64,000 nucleotides of DNA, from the IMG/VR virus record IMGVR_UViG_3300044624_002978, positions 62,001-126,000 of that record. One strand, 5' to 3'. A program made the translations under genes and the position numbers. The notes beneath the pieces are model-generated. The model was not told the origin of the DNA and did not search any database. It saw nothing but the letters and a program-made list of their open reading frames with translations. Below are positions 1 to 8,206 of the stretch, piece after piece. Position 1 is the stretch's first letter. Every line of letters starts with the position of its first letter. The stretch is from a virus.

Positions 1-1
1 A

Positions 2-112
2 CCGACGTCCATCGTGGATAGAAAGAAGGAGGCACTTAAAAATCCTGAAATAAAGCAGGACAAAATAGCATACAGATATAAGGCGGTGGATCTTTTCCTT
101 TCCCTGGCTTAG
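2..112 (+). CDS. C-terminal end of a protein truncated by the window edge
   Basis: An open frame enters from the left edge and ends with TAG at 110-112, giving the last 36 residues of a protein. The tail is charged (rich in Lys, Asp and Glu) and ends in a short hydrophobic stretch, DLFLSLA. Too little is visible to assign a family. The frame stays open to the edge, and the next gene follows after 51 bases containing a promoter-like motif, which supports a real gene end. Confidence 0.5.
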   Translation, partial: PTSIVDRKKEALKNPEIKQDKIAYRYKAVDLFLSLA

Positions 113-136
113 TGAATGTTTATTATTTTCTGATTG

Positions 137-144
137 GATATATA
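137..144 (+). promoter_or_regulatory. GATATATA promoter-like motif
   Basis: GATATATA followed by G lies 27 bases before the ATG at 164. It belongs to a set of nine similarly placed copies in the window, which suggests a phage-specific promoter -10 element. Confidence 0.5.
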
Positions 145-163
145 GTTTAAATAAAAAAATAAG

Positions 164-826
164 ATGCAGAGAATACTTAGACTAGATCAATTTAAGAGCA
201 ATGCTATATCTTTAGATGAGAATATAGATATTTCAGGAATACTTGGTAAGGTTATACCCTCATTAGGAACTGGATTTATTAAAACACTTAAACAAAAATT
301 AGCAGCAGTGCTAATGGAAAAAATAGGGGTTAAGGAAAATTCAAAATTTTCTATTATTATACAGGAATTAGTAGATTCAATAGAATTTAAAGAAATGCCA
401 GGTTTAATAACTGGTGAAAATGCAAATGCAGAATTTCTAGCACCTAGACTAGCTCAGGCTGTTCAGGAATATATACAAAGGAAAGGTATGGATTCACTAA
501 TCGAGCCTTTTGGTTTGGAACCTAACGGATGGATGTACTCAACTATTAGAGAATCCCTACAAGGTGAATTAGGTAAAGAAAAATTAACAGCATTTTTCAT
601 GTCCGCATTTTCTGATGAACCTATAGGAGCAAAAACTATCTCATCATTAAGCGATAAAGAAAAAGAAGCATTTAAGGGTGAATTTTTACAAAAAGCTTCT
701 AAAGCTTATCCAACATCGGCTTCTGCAAGAAACATAACTTCTGATAAAAAAGAAAATGGTGGCGGTGGCGTATTGGATACGTTATCTGGAATTTGGGACG
801 GTTTTGTGGCAGGAGCTAAAAAATAA
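164..826 (+). CDS. Hypothetical phage protein with possible capsid-targeting-like N-terminus
   Basis: A 220-residue protein that I do not recognise. The N-terminus (MQRILRLDQFKSNAISLDE) has the spaced hydrophobic pattern L-x-x-F followed by a Glu, faintly like the short targeting peptide on T4 internal head proteins; this is inference. The middle is helical and mixed-charge. The C-terminus has a Gly4 run followed by a short amphipathic segment (VLDTLSGIWDGFVAG). The A-rich leader (AATAAAAAAATAAG) and the upstream GATATATA motif support this start. It may be a head or internal protein, but nothing proves that. Confidence 0.7.
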   Translation: MQRILRLDQFKSNAISLDENIDISGILGKVIPSLGTGFIKTLKQKLAAVLMEKIGVKENSKFSIIIQELVDSIEFKEMPGLITGENANAEFLAPRLAQAVQEYIQRKGMDSLIEPFGLEPNGWMYSTIRESLQGELGKEKLTAFFMSAFSDEPIGAKTISSLSDKEKEAFKGEFLQKASKAYPTSASARNITSDKKENGGGGVLDTLSGIWDGFVAGAKK

Positions 827-853
827 AATAAAATAAAATAAAATAAAATAAAT
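820..853 (+). repeat. AAAAT pentanucleotide tandem repeat
   Basis: About six consecutive copies of the 5-mer AAAAT/AAATA begin at the stop codon of the preceding gene and run to just before a 23-codon ORF. It could vary by slippage and could act as an A-rich translation leader. Confidence 0.75.
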
Positions 854-854
854 T

Positions 855-926
855 ATGAAAACTATTTGCAATTTAATAACCAAAATGACCTTCGGTATTG
901 TTTGTTTCGGTTTATGTAAAAAATAA
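855..926 (+). CDS. Possible 23-residue hydrophobic peptide
   Basis: ATG at 855 opens 23 codons (MKTICNLITKMTFGIVCFG then LCKK) ending in TAA. The peptide is hydrophobic with Lys at both ends and three cysteines, as expected for a tiny membrane peptide. It follows the AAAAT repeat and precedes the next gene by 11 bases. It is very short, so chance is a real alternative. Confidence 0.3.
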   Translation: MKTICNLITKMTFGIVCFGLCKK

Positions 927-937
927 AATTATAGAAT

Positions 938-1285
938 ATGAACGTACAGGACGTAGAAAAAAGAGAGGTTCTTGATTATAAACAATTTTTAGGTAAAGTA
1001 CATGACGATACCTATAAACCTTTCGCAGCGGACAATCAAAAAGATTCCAGTGATAGAACGGGTCTTTCAGTAATAAAAAGAGAACCAGCTTTTGATTTTG
1101 TTGGATATGCAGATTCTGTATTTGGTAATAAATCCAAAATAGATGTACCTGCTTATAGAATAGATATGGACGGAAAGCAAGGTGAAGTAGATGCTCAGCA
1201 ATTTGGAAATGTTTTTAATATGGATACTAGTGAATCCGCTAACAATTCAGGCTATTCATTTATAAAAAATCTTAGTGATTTTTAA
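938..1285 (+). CDS. Hypothetical protein, 115 aa
   Basis: A soluble, acidic 115-residue protein without recognisable motifs. It is rich in Asp, Lys and Phe, has no membrane segment, and ends SFIKNLSDF. It follows an A/T-rich leader (AAATTATAGAAT) and is the last + strand gene before a strong hairpin terminator. No function can be assigned. Confidence 0.65.
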   Translation: MNVQDVEKREVLDYKQFLGKVHDDTYKPFAADNQKDSSDRTGLSVIKREPAFDFVGYADSVFGNKSKIDVPAYRIDMDGKQGEVDAQQFGNVFNMDTSESANNSGYSFIKNLSDF

Positions 1286-1302
1286 ATCTAATATAAGTAT
1301 AA

Positions 1303-1336
1303 AAAAAAGGCTTCGTTTTTAAACGAAGCCTTTTTT
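1303..1336. terminator. Bidirectional rho-independent terminator
   Basis: A perfect inverted repeat of 16 bases with a 2-base loop: A-run, GGCTTCG, loop, CGAAGCC, T-run. It lies between two convergent genes ending at 1285 (+) and 1335 (-). The A and T tracts on both sides let it work in both directions. Confidence 0.92.
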
Positions 1337-2060
1337 ATGATATTTTTTCTATGAATTTTTCTTTTGCTAATCTATATATTTCTGAATTTTCCTCAAAATT
1401 TTCATATATCTGAATTACATATAGACTCGGAGATGATTTTTTTTCTAGATTAGCCTCAGCCAATATTTCATGATAGATGTATTCATAATTTAGAGAAAAT
1501 TTGGAATTCTTTAAATATATTCTTTTTAATATACATATTTCCTTGTCTCCATCATCGGTTTTCATCGTTAATGATCCTTGCCAATGATAAGGTATGATTT
1601 TATCGTTTATCATGTTTCTAATTATAAGAATTCCTGAATTTGGTTTTTTGGTAGAATTCTTTTCTATTTCCGTTTCAACCTCAAATATTTTTATCTTTGA
1701 TTCCTCATCCTTTAGTATATCCATACATATTTCTGAATATTCATATAATGTTTCCAATGAGCTATCTACTATATTTAATATCTTCTCCTGAGTTGGTTCG
1801 TCAAGGGCATTAAATTTAAAATTGGCTATAATATCTCTATCCTCGGGTTTCCACCCATTGAATGATTTTAATTCCACCGAATTTTTTGATTTAAAATTTG
1901 TTAATATTCTAAGTAATCTAGAAACCTCCCTTAGCGTGGAGTAGCAATTCCCAGAGTTTAAATTTTTACTGAGCTCTTTTAGATAATCCAGTAGGATATA
2001 CTCTTTGTGCTCCTGATCGATCGGTTCTTTTATGAACCAAATTGGACTTATATTTTTCAT
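1335..2060 (-). CDS. Hypothetical protein, 241 aa
   Basis: I place the start at the ATG at 2060 (MKNISPIWFIKEPIDQEHKE). The frame extends upstream to 2144, but those 28 codons translate the divergent promoter region, and a start at 2144 would leave 2 bases to the neighbouring + strand gene. The protein is helical and charged. It opens with the motif PIWF..EPIDQEHKEY.LLDYL and has no clear catalytic motif. It is one of only three minus-strand genes in the window and runs into the terminator at 1303-1336. Function unknown. Confidence 0.7.
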   Translation of the reverse strand: MKNISPIWFIKEPIDQEHKEYILLDYLKELSKNLNSGNCYSTLREVSRLLRILTNFKSKNSVELKSFNGWKPEDRDIIANFKFNALDEPTQEKILNIVDSSLETLYEYSEICMDILKDEESKIKIFEVETEIEKNSTKKPNSGILIIRNMINDKIIPYHWQGSLTMKTDDGDKEICILKRIYLKNSKFSLNYEYIYHEILAEANLEKKSSPSLYVIQIYENFEENSEIYRLAKEKFIEKIS

Positions 2061-2083
2061 TTCTTTTAAATGGAATCTTATTT

Positions 2084-2092
2084 TATATATTT
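2084..2092 (-). promoter_or_regulatory. AT-rich promoter-like box for the minus-strand gene
   Basis: Read on the minus strand, AATATATAA lies about 25-30 bases before the ATG at 2060, the same spacing as the GATATATA boxes of the + strand genes. It forms a divergent promoter pair with the motif at 2115. Confidence 0.35.
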
Positions 2093-2114
2093 GACTAGAT
2101 AAAAAGTTACGAAT

Positions 2115-2122
2115 GATATATA
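2115..2122 (+). promoter_or_regulatory. GATATATA promoter-like motif
   Basis: GATATATA followed by C lies 32 bases before the ATG at 2147, in the short divergent region facing the minus-strand gene that starts at 2060. Confidence 0.5.
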
Positions 2123-2146
2123 CAATAACTAAAATAAAATTCAAAT

Positions 2147-2578
2147 ATGGCTAAAATATATGATTATGCTGCATTCGCTGGTAGTTCTAAAGGTGCTAAA
2201 TATAACGATTACTCATTCGGAGTTGAATTAAAGTATATTGACGTGGACATATATGATAGACCGGAGGAGTATGCTGATATTTCTGATGCTAAAGTTTTTA
2301 TTGATTATTCAGTTGATCTTGTTGTTAATAAATCTGGGATAGAGGGAATGAATTTTAGTGTTAGTTCGGTTGAGCTTGAGTTTATGGTTGACGATCACCC
2401 AAACGAAGACAAGGAGTTTGATATAGATCTAATACCTGGTAAAACTATAGACTTTAGTCAGCTTAAAATTGATGCCAAGGAAAATACAATACCGTCATAT
2501 CCAACAAATGTATCTATCAATATGAGAAACTCGACGGATCCTAAGAATTTTGAAATAACCGTGGAGTTCGGAAAATAA
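2147..2578 (+). CDS. Hypothetical protein, 143 aa, probable virion component
   Basis: A small acidic protein with alternating beta-strand character (FSVSSVELEFMVDD, VSINMRNSTDPKNFEITVEF) and no cysteine or membrane segment. The all-beta look and its position at the head of a run leading into tail genes fit a small structural protein, but no family is recognised. The A-rich leader and a GATATATA box support the start. Confidence 0.65.
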   Translation: MAKIYDYAAFAGSSKGAKYNDYSFGVELKYIDVDIYDRPEEYADISDAKVFIDYSVDLVVNKSGIEGMNFSVSSVELEFMVDDHPNEDKEFDIDLIPGKTIDFSQLKIDAKENTIPSYPTNVSINMRNSTDPKNFEITVEFGK

Positions 2579-2585
2579 TTTAAAG

Positions 2586-3521
2586 ATGAGACATAGAGTA
2601 GTAAAATTTTCACAATTCAATTTATCAGAATCTGATACGAGCCAAGAATATAATGTACCCGGTATAAAACCTTATATGACTGATGGGTATGAAATATCTG
2701 CATTAGATTGCACCACAGAGGAAGATGAAAATGGTAAGATATTCATTAGGAAAGACTCTGGAACGTCCGTGTTATTGTCTTTTGGCGACACAGAGTGTGA
2801 TATTTGGATACCCAAGGATGCAATTGAGATAAAAAAATTGGATGATAACTACATATTAACGATATCACCGGATTCAAAATGGTTTAATCGACCTGAAAAT
2901 AGAATTATAGTGGAAGACTTTATAGAGGGATTTGATTCATATAGAATCAATACTTCCTCGGGTGACAAGAGAGTTATAGATGGGGTTTCCGATGATATAT
3001 CCACTTTATTGGACATGCTTGGTCTAGATATTAAAATTAACAGTATTGAGAAGATATCAGATAATGAATACGAGATAACTTTGGACACCGGTATTTTTAT
3101 TTCATATAAGAAGAGGAGTAACAGCGATATGATAGGTACAACCAAATTTTACTTGGATACAAACTCACCGACACCGGGAATAGAGATAACACCAGCAAAT
3201 GATGGTATAAATTTGATTTCTGATATTTCCGGCATCTGCAAAAAAGAAATAGAAACGGATTTCAAAAAAATTAAGAATGATCCATATCACAGATATCTAT
3301 TAAAAAGACCTATTGGGTTGGAAAGCAATATGGATAGAGAAAATTTATACTCGCATTACCTTGAAGTTATAAATTCTGATTTTAAAAATGACTCTAAATC
3401 TGAGGATCCTAATATATCTGACTCCGGGAGAGCAGGTATATCATATGTGAAGGATATAAAGAAATTAATAGCCGAGTACATTTCTCCCGAAAAAATCCGA
3501 GAAATCTCTCCCGATCTATAA
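2586..3521 (+). CDS. Hypothetical protein, 311 aa
   Basis: An unrecognised 311-residue protein. Its N-terminus (VVKFSQFNLSESDTS) shows the F-x-x-F...E pattern seen at the start of several other proteins here. The body alternates beta-rich acidic segments with a helical C-terminus containing many Lys and Asp residues. It begins 7 bases after the previous stop, so the two are co-transcribed. It may be a head-associated or assembly protein; this is inference. Confidence 0.65.
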   Translation: MRHRVVKFSQFNLSESDTSQEYNVPGIKPYMTDGYEISALDCTTEEDENGKIFIRKDSGTSVLLSFGDTECDIWIPKDAIEIKKLDDNYILTISPDSKWFNRPENRIIVEDFIEGFDSYRINTSSGDKRVIDGVSDDISTLLDMLGLDIKINSIEKISDNEYEITLDTGIFISYKKRSNSDMIGTTKFYLDTNSPTPGIEITPANDGINLISDISGICKKEIETDFKKIKNDPYHRYLLKRPIGLESNMDRENLYSHYLEVINSDFKNDSKSEDPNISDSGRAGISYVKDIKKLIAEYISPEKIREISPDL

Positions 3522-3559
3522 TACGAAACAAAAAGTATTTACTTCGACTATAATTCCTG

Positions 3560-3835
3560 ATGGACTTAGCTCTTAATTTTTACCTTGAATACAACCAGGT
3601 AATATTTATTAAAAAAATTAAAGGATATAGCATAATAGAGATTCGAAGACATTCTGATCCTATCATGGATAATATTATAGAGGTTTGGTATTATGACTCC
3701 CGTAAAAAATTAAGGGGTGAATCATCATGGATAACTTTAAATGATCTTATATCGCATATCGCATATTATAAAACCCTTGGATTTACTGAGCTGACTATAG
3801 AAACAAATACCAATAACAGATCTAAAATAAAATAA
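3560..3835 (+). CDS. Hypothetical protein, 91 aa
   Basis: A small alpha/beta protein (YLEYNQVIFIKKIKGYSIIE at the start) with no recognised motif. The 38-base gap before it holds a TATAAT sequence, but that lies only 5 bases before the ATG, so I do not call it a promoter. Two bases separate it from the next gene, so it is part of the same operon. Confidence 0.55.
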   Translation: MDLALNFYLEYNQVIFIKKIKGYSIIEIRRHSDPIMDNIIEVWYYDSRKKLRGESSWITLNDLISHIAYYKTLGFTELTIETNTNNRSKIK

Positions 3836-3837
3836 AG

Positions 3838-4503
3838 ATGATTAATATTTTAAATCTCTTTTCTAAAAAATCTAATAAAAAGAAAAAAATGGAGATAAGT
3901 CAGGAAACTTTGGAAGATGCTATTGCAAAGTACTCCGGAATGGAGTTTCAATGGATAAAAGGTGAGGATATGTCAGTAACTGAGACATACAAGAACATAA
4001 ATTCAAATGGTGAAGATGTTTTTATACTTTTTAATAGCGGTAAAAGAATAAATTTGAATTTACTGGATGAGTATATGGTATGGTTTCCAGCAAATACTAG
4101 AATTCCTGAACCACCCACTGTAAATCATGAGTTACCTAGGCCCAAGTCAGAACCGATGGTTACGTCGATCCAATATTCGGATCAGCCAAATGTATCATTC
4201 GACGAATCACCGATATATAAGCTATTAAAAAAGCAGAAAAAAAATGCTGTTGAGGTTTCAATAAAGCTTAAATTAAATTTACCATCAAAGGATTTATATA
4301 GTGTTCTATGTCTTTCATTCGATGATGCTGAGAAGGAAATAGTTGATTTTGTTTTGGATGATGTTAATATAGATGACATTAAGAGATCGCTAGGCGAATC
4401 AATAAGAAAATCCTATTATACAGCATCAAGCAAATCTAATGATTCAGATAAGGAGCCTATAGTAACAAATAGAAGAAGAAATAATAGCACCAATGAAAAA
4501 TAA
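3838..4503 (+). CDS. Hypothetical protein, 221 aa, possible tail assembly factor
   Basis: The N-terminus is strongly basic (SKKSNKKKKMEIS). A proline-rich linker lies around residues 85-105. A helical C-terminal part follows (about residues 125-190), and the tail is Ser/Asn/Arg-rich and probably disordered. This architecture would fit a small assembly chaperone placed just before tail genes, but no homology is recognised. Its end overlaps the Nudix gene by 11 bases, which implies translational coupling. Confidence 0.55.
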   Translation: MINILNLFSKKSNKKKKMEISQETLEDAIAKYSGMEFQWIKGEDMSVTETYKNINSNGEDVFILFNSGKRINLNLLDEYMVWFPANTRIPEPPTVNHELPRPKSEPMVTSIQYSDQPNVSFDESPIYKLLKKQKKNAVEVSIKLKLNLPSKDLYSVLCLSFDDAEKEIVDFVLDDVNIDDIKRSLGESIRKSYYTASSKSNDSDKEPIVTNRRRNNSTNEK

Positions 4504-5077
4504 AGATAAAGTTTGCTACGAAGCTCCCAAATTTAAGGTTGTTGAAAGGGAGGGTAAAGCAGGTATAGTTTCAACAGTCGAAACTGTTATGATTTTACCG
4601 TTCATTTCGGATGATCAAGGTTTACCCCTGATGTTAGGGGTTATCAAAGAACCTAATCTTTTTAGAGAAGGTGGTAATACTACGAGTTTAATTACCGGAA
4701 CGTGTGATGATGAAGATCCTGATTATTTAGCTACAGCTAAAAGGGAGCTAAAAGAGGAATCCGGATATGATGTTGAAGATAGTTCGAAATGGTATTTTCT
4801 GGGAACTGTTACATCCAATAAGTTCGTACAAAAAGAATATCCATGCTTTGCTGTTAACGTTACAGATATTAAAAAAGGAGAAGCTGAAACTGACGGCTCT
4901 AAACAGGAAAAAATGGCAGAATTTACTTTTATCCCAGCTAACGATGTTGTTAAATCGCAGGATGTTTTTATACCAGCATTATTTCTAAAGCTTTTTAAGT
5001 TTGTTGTTGGTATGGACCTATATAATAGGGACGATTCAGTTTTTGGTAAGGATAAAGGATTTTCAGTAGATATTTAA
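4493..5077 (+). CDS. Nudix hydrolase
   Basis: A Nudix-box helix is visible at residues 69-92: Gly69, then the core REL-KEE-SGY with Arg84, Glu85, Glu88 and Glu89, the metal-binding glutamates. The spacing between the leading Gly and RE is one residue longer than the usual Gx5Ex7RE, so the box is slightly atypical. The family hydrolyses nucleoside diphosphates linked to another group, such as ADP-ribose, NAD derivatives, oxidised dNTPs or RNA caps; the substrate cannot be read here. At 194 aa it resembles ADP-ribose pyrophosphatase-type members. It overlaps the upstream gene by 11 bases. Phage Nudix enzymes are often linked to nucleotide pool cleaning or host mRNA decapping. Confidence 0.85.
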   Translation: MKNKDKVCYEAPKFKVVEREGKAGIVSTVETVMILPFISDDQGLPLMLGVIKEPNLFREGGNTTSLITGTCDDEDPDYLATAKRELKEESGYDVEDSSKWYFLGTVTSNKFVQKEYPCFAVNVTDIKKGEAETDGSKQEKMAEFTFIPANDVVKSQDVFIPALFLKLFKFVVGMDLYNRDDSVFGKDKGFSVDI

Positions 5078-5088
5078 TTTTATATATT

Positions 5089-5385
5089 ATGAGCGCTAAT
5101 AGAAGAGAGAGAAGAAAATTATTGAGACAGTATGGTCTTTTAGATACGATTAAAAAGACATCGGTTGGATCAAGAATTGAGGAAGGCCAGAATACACATA
5201 GATTAAATTTGCAGAGAATCAAGAATGATCAATTAAAAAAAGATAGAGAAAGGACAGGTAATTCTGACAACTCTGAGAATATTAATTTTTATCACGATAG
5301 CAAGGATGAATATAATGCATTTACCTCGCTTCTTTCTTCTAAGGACTGGAAAAATTTAGATACAGGAGAAAAAGATGGAGAGTAA
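5089..5385 (+). CDS. Hypothetical basic protein, 98 aa
   Basis: The first 30 residues are strongly basic (NRRERRKLLRQYGLL). A charged, probably disordered middle and an acidic end follow. The N-terminus could bind nucleic acid or a partner protein. It lies 11 bases after the Nudix gene and overlaps the next frame by 11 bases. No family recognised. Confidence 0.6.
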   Translation: MSANRRERRKLLRQYGLLDTIKKTSVGSRIEEGQNTHRLNLQRIKNDQLKKDRERTGNSDNSENINFYHDSKDEYNAFTSLLSSKDWKNLDTGEKDGE

Positions 5386-5704
5386 AATGAAGATAAATTT
5401 CTACATATCCAGATATTCTCCCAAGGAAGCTAAAAAAAGATCCACGTATGGCTCTGATTTTTATGTTGTTGATATAGCAAAGATAATAAGAGAACTTGGA
5501 TATAGCACAGATGAGCTTTCGGTGGAATCAGAATTTATTATAAATTACACTATTCGCAAGAAAATAATACAAGGAATATATAGTACAAAGTGTGACGGTA
5601 TACTTGTATGCTATAAGAATATATCTCCTAATTTTGTAGAAAATTTGGAGATTCTATTAGAAGAATATTCAGAAGAATTCGAGTATGCTATCACAGATCT
5701 TTAA
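5375..5704 (+). CDS. Hypothetical protein, 109 aa
   Basis: An alpha/beta protein with one hydrophobic core strand (CDGILVCYKNIS) and an acidic C-terminal helix. Two starts are possible. ATG 5375 overlaps the previous gene by 11 bases and follows an AGGAG-like string. ATG 5387 lies one base after the previous stop and gives MKINFYISRYS. I keep the longer form. Function unknown. Confidence 0.6.
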   Translation: MESKMKINFYISRYSPKEAKKRSTYGSDFYVVDIAKIIRELGYSTDELSVESEFIINYTIRKKIIQGIYSTKCDGILVCYKNISPNFVENLEILLEEYSEEFEYAITDL

Positions 5705-5723
5705 AAAAAGATTTGTATAATAG

Positions 5724-7589
5724 ATGGGTAGCCCAGCAAATTTAGTAGAAAAACAACAGAGAGGTATATCAAAGGACCTCATAGAAAAAGCAAGCAATCT
5801 TGGATCCAATAATCCTTTCAAGGGTCCAACCGCAAGAAGTTTGTTCTATGAAGCTGCAAAAAGAAATCCAGGTAAATATGGACAATTTCTTTTTTATTCT
5901 TTAGGCAGCAATGAAAACGATTTCATAGATGCATATTACAGATCTGAAAATGCCCAATATAACAGGAGAGTATCCTCGTTAAAATCAAAAAATCCATCAG
6001 CGGGATATCTAATATCACAAACCAATAGTTTGGAGAATTCACTATCTAGTGCTGACTCCACTCTAGCAGGATTAAGTTCTAGTTTCGAAAGAGATATAGT
6101 AGGTGGATTAGCAGCTCCATATTCATGGAAAGATTTTTTATATGCTAAGCATTATGGTACGATACCTAATAACTATATGATAACTCTGAGAAGATTTCCG
6201 ACTCCGGTACTAGATAATTTCTCAATACCTGCTATTATTAAAGATTCAGATTCGTATAAAAAGGAAGGCGCAGGAAGGCCTGTTGCACAGGCGGTAACAT
6301 GGTTTGGTGGTAATACTGGAAATAGTTTAAATGAACTAATATCATTTACTACTGGATTAGAATGGGGACCAAAAACTCAGGATGAGATTAAATCATCCGA
6401 TGCTTTTTCTAAGGGATTCTTTGGTGATCTGCCATTCCAATGGTTTTCTTCAGCTGCTAGAACTGCAACAGGAACTGATATATTATCTCAGGGCGTATCG
6501 TCATTCGCAGAGGGTTCTGCCATAGCATTTGATCCTAATAATACTTCCATAGATGATCTTAGAGTTAGAGGACTGAGAGATAGAGCAAAGGATGGTTCAG
6601 CTGGACTTCTGTCCGAATACATCTGGGTACCTATGGATGTTGTCAAACAAACACAGGTAAGGGAGACAGGTCTTAAATTCACATGGGAATCTCTGGTTGT
6701 TAATTTTGAATATGAATTAACTTCGGTAGGTGAGGTTAATACAAAGGCAGCAATGCTTGATATACTAGGTAACATGTTATCAATAGGAACAAATTATGGT
6801 AATTTTTTAACACCCGATATAAGATATAATTCATCATTTCCAGCAATAGGATTTCCTGGTGGTGATGCTGGTCTTGCTTCATTCTATAGAGATCCTTTAC
6901 AATTTATACTTGAGTATGGTGATCAGCTGACAAATCCCACAAAAATAGCTACTGAAGCTGCTGGTGGAGCTTCTGAAACTGGTGGATTTGGACTGAATGG
7001 TGCAAACGGAAATGGTATACAGGATCTAAGAGCAGAGTTTGAAAGAATAGTTAGTGAATCCTCTGAAGGTGGTAAAGGTTTAAGCGTCTCCAAAATAAAA
7101 GAACTTTCAGGTAAATTTGGTGAGGGATTTGGTAAATTGCTTAAGCTGACTGTTTTACCCGATTTTATAGAAAAATGGCAGGCACCTGCTAGTTTACTTA
7201 CTGGTGCACCCATTGGTGAATGGCATTTAACAATAGGTAATCCCTGTAACCCCATAGCAATGATCGGAAATCTTGTTTGTGACAGTGTTGATATATCTTT
7301 TGGTGATACATTGGGACCCGATGATTTCCCAACTACATTAAAGGCAAAATTTACGATGTTGCATGGTAGGGATAGAGAACGCGGTGAAATAGAGAGCATA
7401 TTCAATAGAGGTGATGGTAGACTTTATCAATCTAGTTTAGAAACATCAGCATCTGCTCAATCTTATAATTCACAAGCTGATGTTAATGGAAATGTTCTTA
7501 GTGAGCAGACAGTAAATAATTATTTGAATATGAATTCATATACTACTGAATTATCTGATCAGCTAGGACCTAATATACCTCAGCCTTAA
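5724..7589 (+). CDS. Large tail/baseplate protein with tail-tube-like C-terminal domain
   Basis: A 621-residue structural protein. Residues about 130-350 carry tightly packed aromatic motifs (APYSWKDFLYAKHYG, NYMITLRRFPTPV). Residues about 499-568 (WHLTIGNP, SVDISFGDTLGPDDFP, LHGRDRERGEIESIFN) resemble the beta-rich fold of tail-tube and tube-initiator proteins, as I recall that family. In T4 the tube is initiated by gp48 and gp54 on the baseplate hub, and this gene sits immediately before gp53-like and gp27-like genes. I infer a role at the tube-baseplate junction. The virion-protein call is firm; the tube-fold call is moderate. Confidence 0.6.
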   Translation: MGSPANLVEKQQRGISKDLIEKASNLGSNNPFKGPTARSLFYEAAKRNPGKYGQFLFYSLGSNENDFIDAYYRSENAQYNRRVSSLKSKNPSAGYLISQTNSLENSLSSADSTLAGLSSSFERDIVGGLAAPYSWKDFLYAKHYGTIPNNYMITLRRFPTPVLDNFSIPAIIKDSDSYKKEGAGRPVAQAVTWFGGNTGNSLNELISFTTGLEWGPKTQDEIKSSDAFSKGFFGDLPFQWFSSAARTATGTDILSQGVSSFAEGSAIAFDPNNTSIDDLRVRGLRDRAKDGSAGLLSEYIWVPMDVVKQTQVRETGLKFTWESLVVNFEYELTSVGEVNTKAAMLDILGNMLSIGTNYGNFLTPDIRYNSSFPAIGFPGGDAGLASFYRDPLQFILEYGDQLTNPTKIATEAAGGASETGGFGLNGANGNGIQDLRAEFERIVSESSEGGKGLSVSKIKELSGKFGEGFGKLLKLTVLPDFIEKWQAPASLLTGAPIGEWHLTIGNPCNPIAMIGNLVCDSVDISFGDTLGPDDFPTTLKAKFTMLHGRDRERGEIESIFNRGDGRLYQSSLETSASAQSYNSQADVNGNVLSEQTVNNYLNMNSYTTELSDQLGPNIPQP

Positions 7590-7603
7590 AATAATAAATA
7601 AAA

Positions 7604-8194
7604 ATGGGACTTCTTCTAATAGATACTATAGCAAAAAATAAATCCATATTTAATCCATCTCCGGATCTAGATACAAATAAATATGGTATTTGGGATTTAA
7701 CTAAAGCGTCAATAACTTATGACAACGTAAATGTTAAGATAAGCGAGGTTTTCATAGTAGGCGATGATTATCAGATGAGACCCGATTTAATTGCTGCAAT
7801 CAAATTTGGTGATCAGGGTAAAATGGGATCACTGTTAAAATTGAATAATATAAGTAATCCATTTGCTATAGATCAAAATAGAGTTCTGATGCTACCAACA
7901 AGTAGCACCATAGATAGCACATTTAATGTTAAGAAAGCTAAAAATCAGGCAGCTGCATCTTCTAATACTAGTACTAATGCTAATCAGGTATTTAGAAATA
8001 ATCAGGAACAAAAGAAATTCAAGGTTAGCGATGGCAGGAAAAAGTTTTTGGATGCAAAGATAAAAAATGCACCAGAGATGGCTTTGCCTCCTAATGTTAT
8101 GCAACCTAGTCAGAGAACAATAATTAAGAAGGACGGATTTATAATATTTGCTCCAGATTCCGGAGGTGGCGGATTAACCCAACCAGCAAATTAA
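7604..8194 (+). CDS. gp53-like baseplate wedge protein
   Basis: Residues about 56-91 read YQMRPDLIAAIKFGD ... LNNISNPFAID ... RVLMLP. This pattern (R-P-D-L-I, N-N-I-x-N-P-F, then a Leu-x-x-P ending) resembles the LysM-like core of T4 gp53, which locks baseplate wedges around the hub. The C-terminal third is low-complexity (Asn/Ser/Gln) and ends in a Gly run, so it is probably flexible. The position between tube-like and hub-like genes agrees. A generic LysM-type tail protein is the alternative. Confidence 0.55.
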   Translation: MGLLLIDTIAKNKSIFNPSPDLDTNKYGIWDLTKASITYDNVNVKISEVFIVGDDYQMRPDLIAAIKFGDQGKMGSLLKLNNISNPFAIDQNRVLMLPTSSTIDSTFNVKKAKNQAAASSNTSTNANQVFRNNQEQKKFKVSDGRKKFLDAKIKNAPEMALPPNVMQPSQRTIIKKDGFIIFAPDSGGGGLTQPAN

Positions 8195-8206
8195 TATTAA
8201 CCGATT

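Noticed and set aside
2061-2144. N-terminal extension of the minus-strand gene to ATG 2144
   Set aside because: It translates the divergent promoter region and would leave only 2 bases before the + strand gene; the internal ATG at 2060 has a good A-rich leader.
3549-3554. TATAAT as a sigma70-type promoter for the 91-aa gene
   Set aside because: It is 5 bases from the ATG with no -35 element; the gene is more likely co-transcribed with its upstream neighbour.
6923-7405. 160-aa minus-strand ORF opposite the 621-aa tail protein
   Set aside because: Proline/serine/leucine-rich shadow translation with no leader or promoter.
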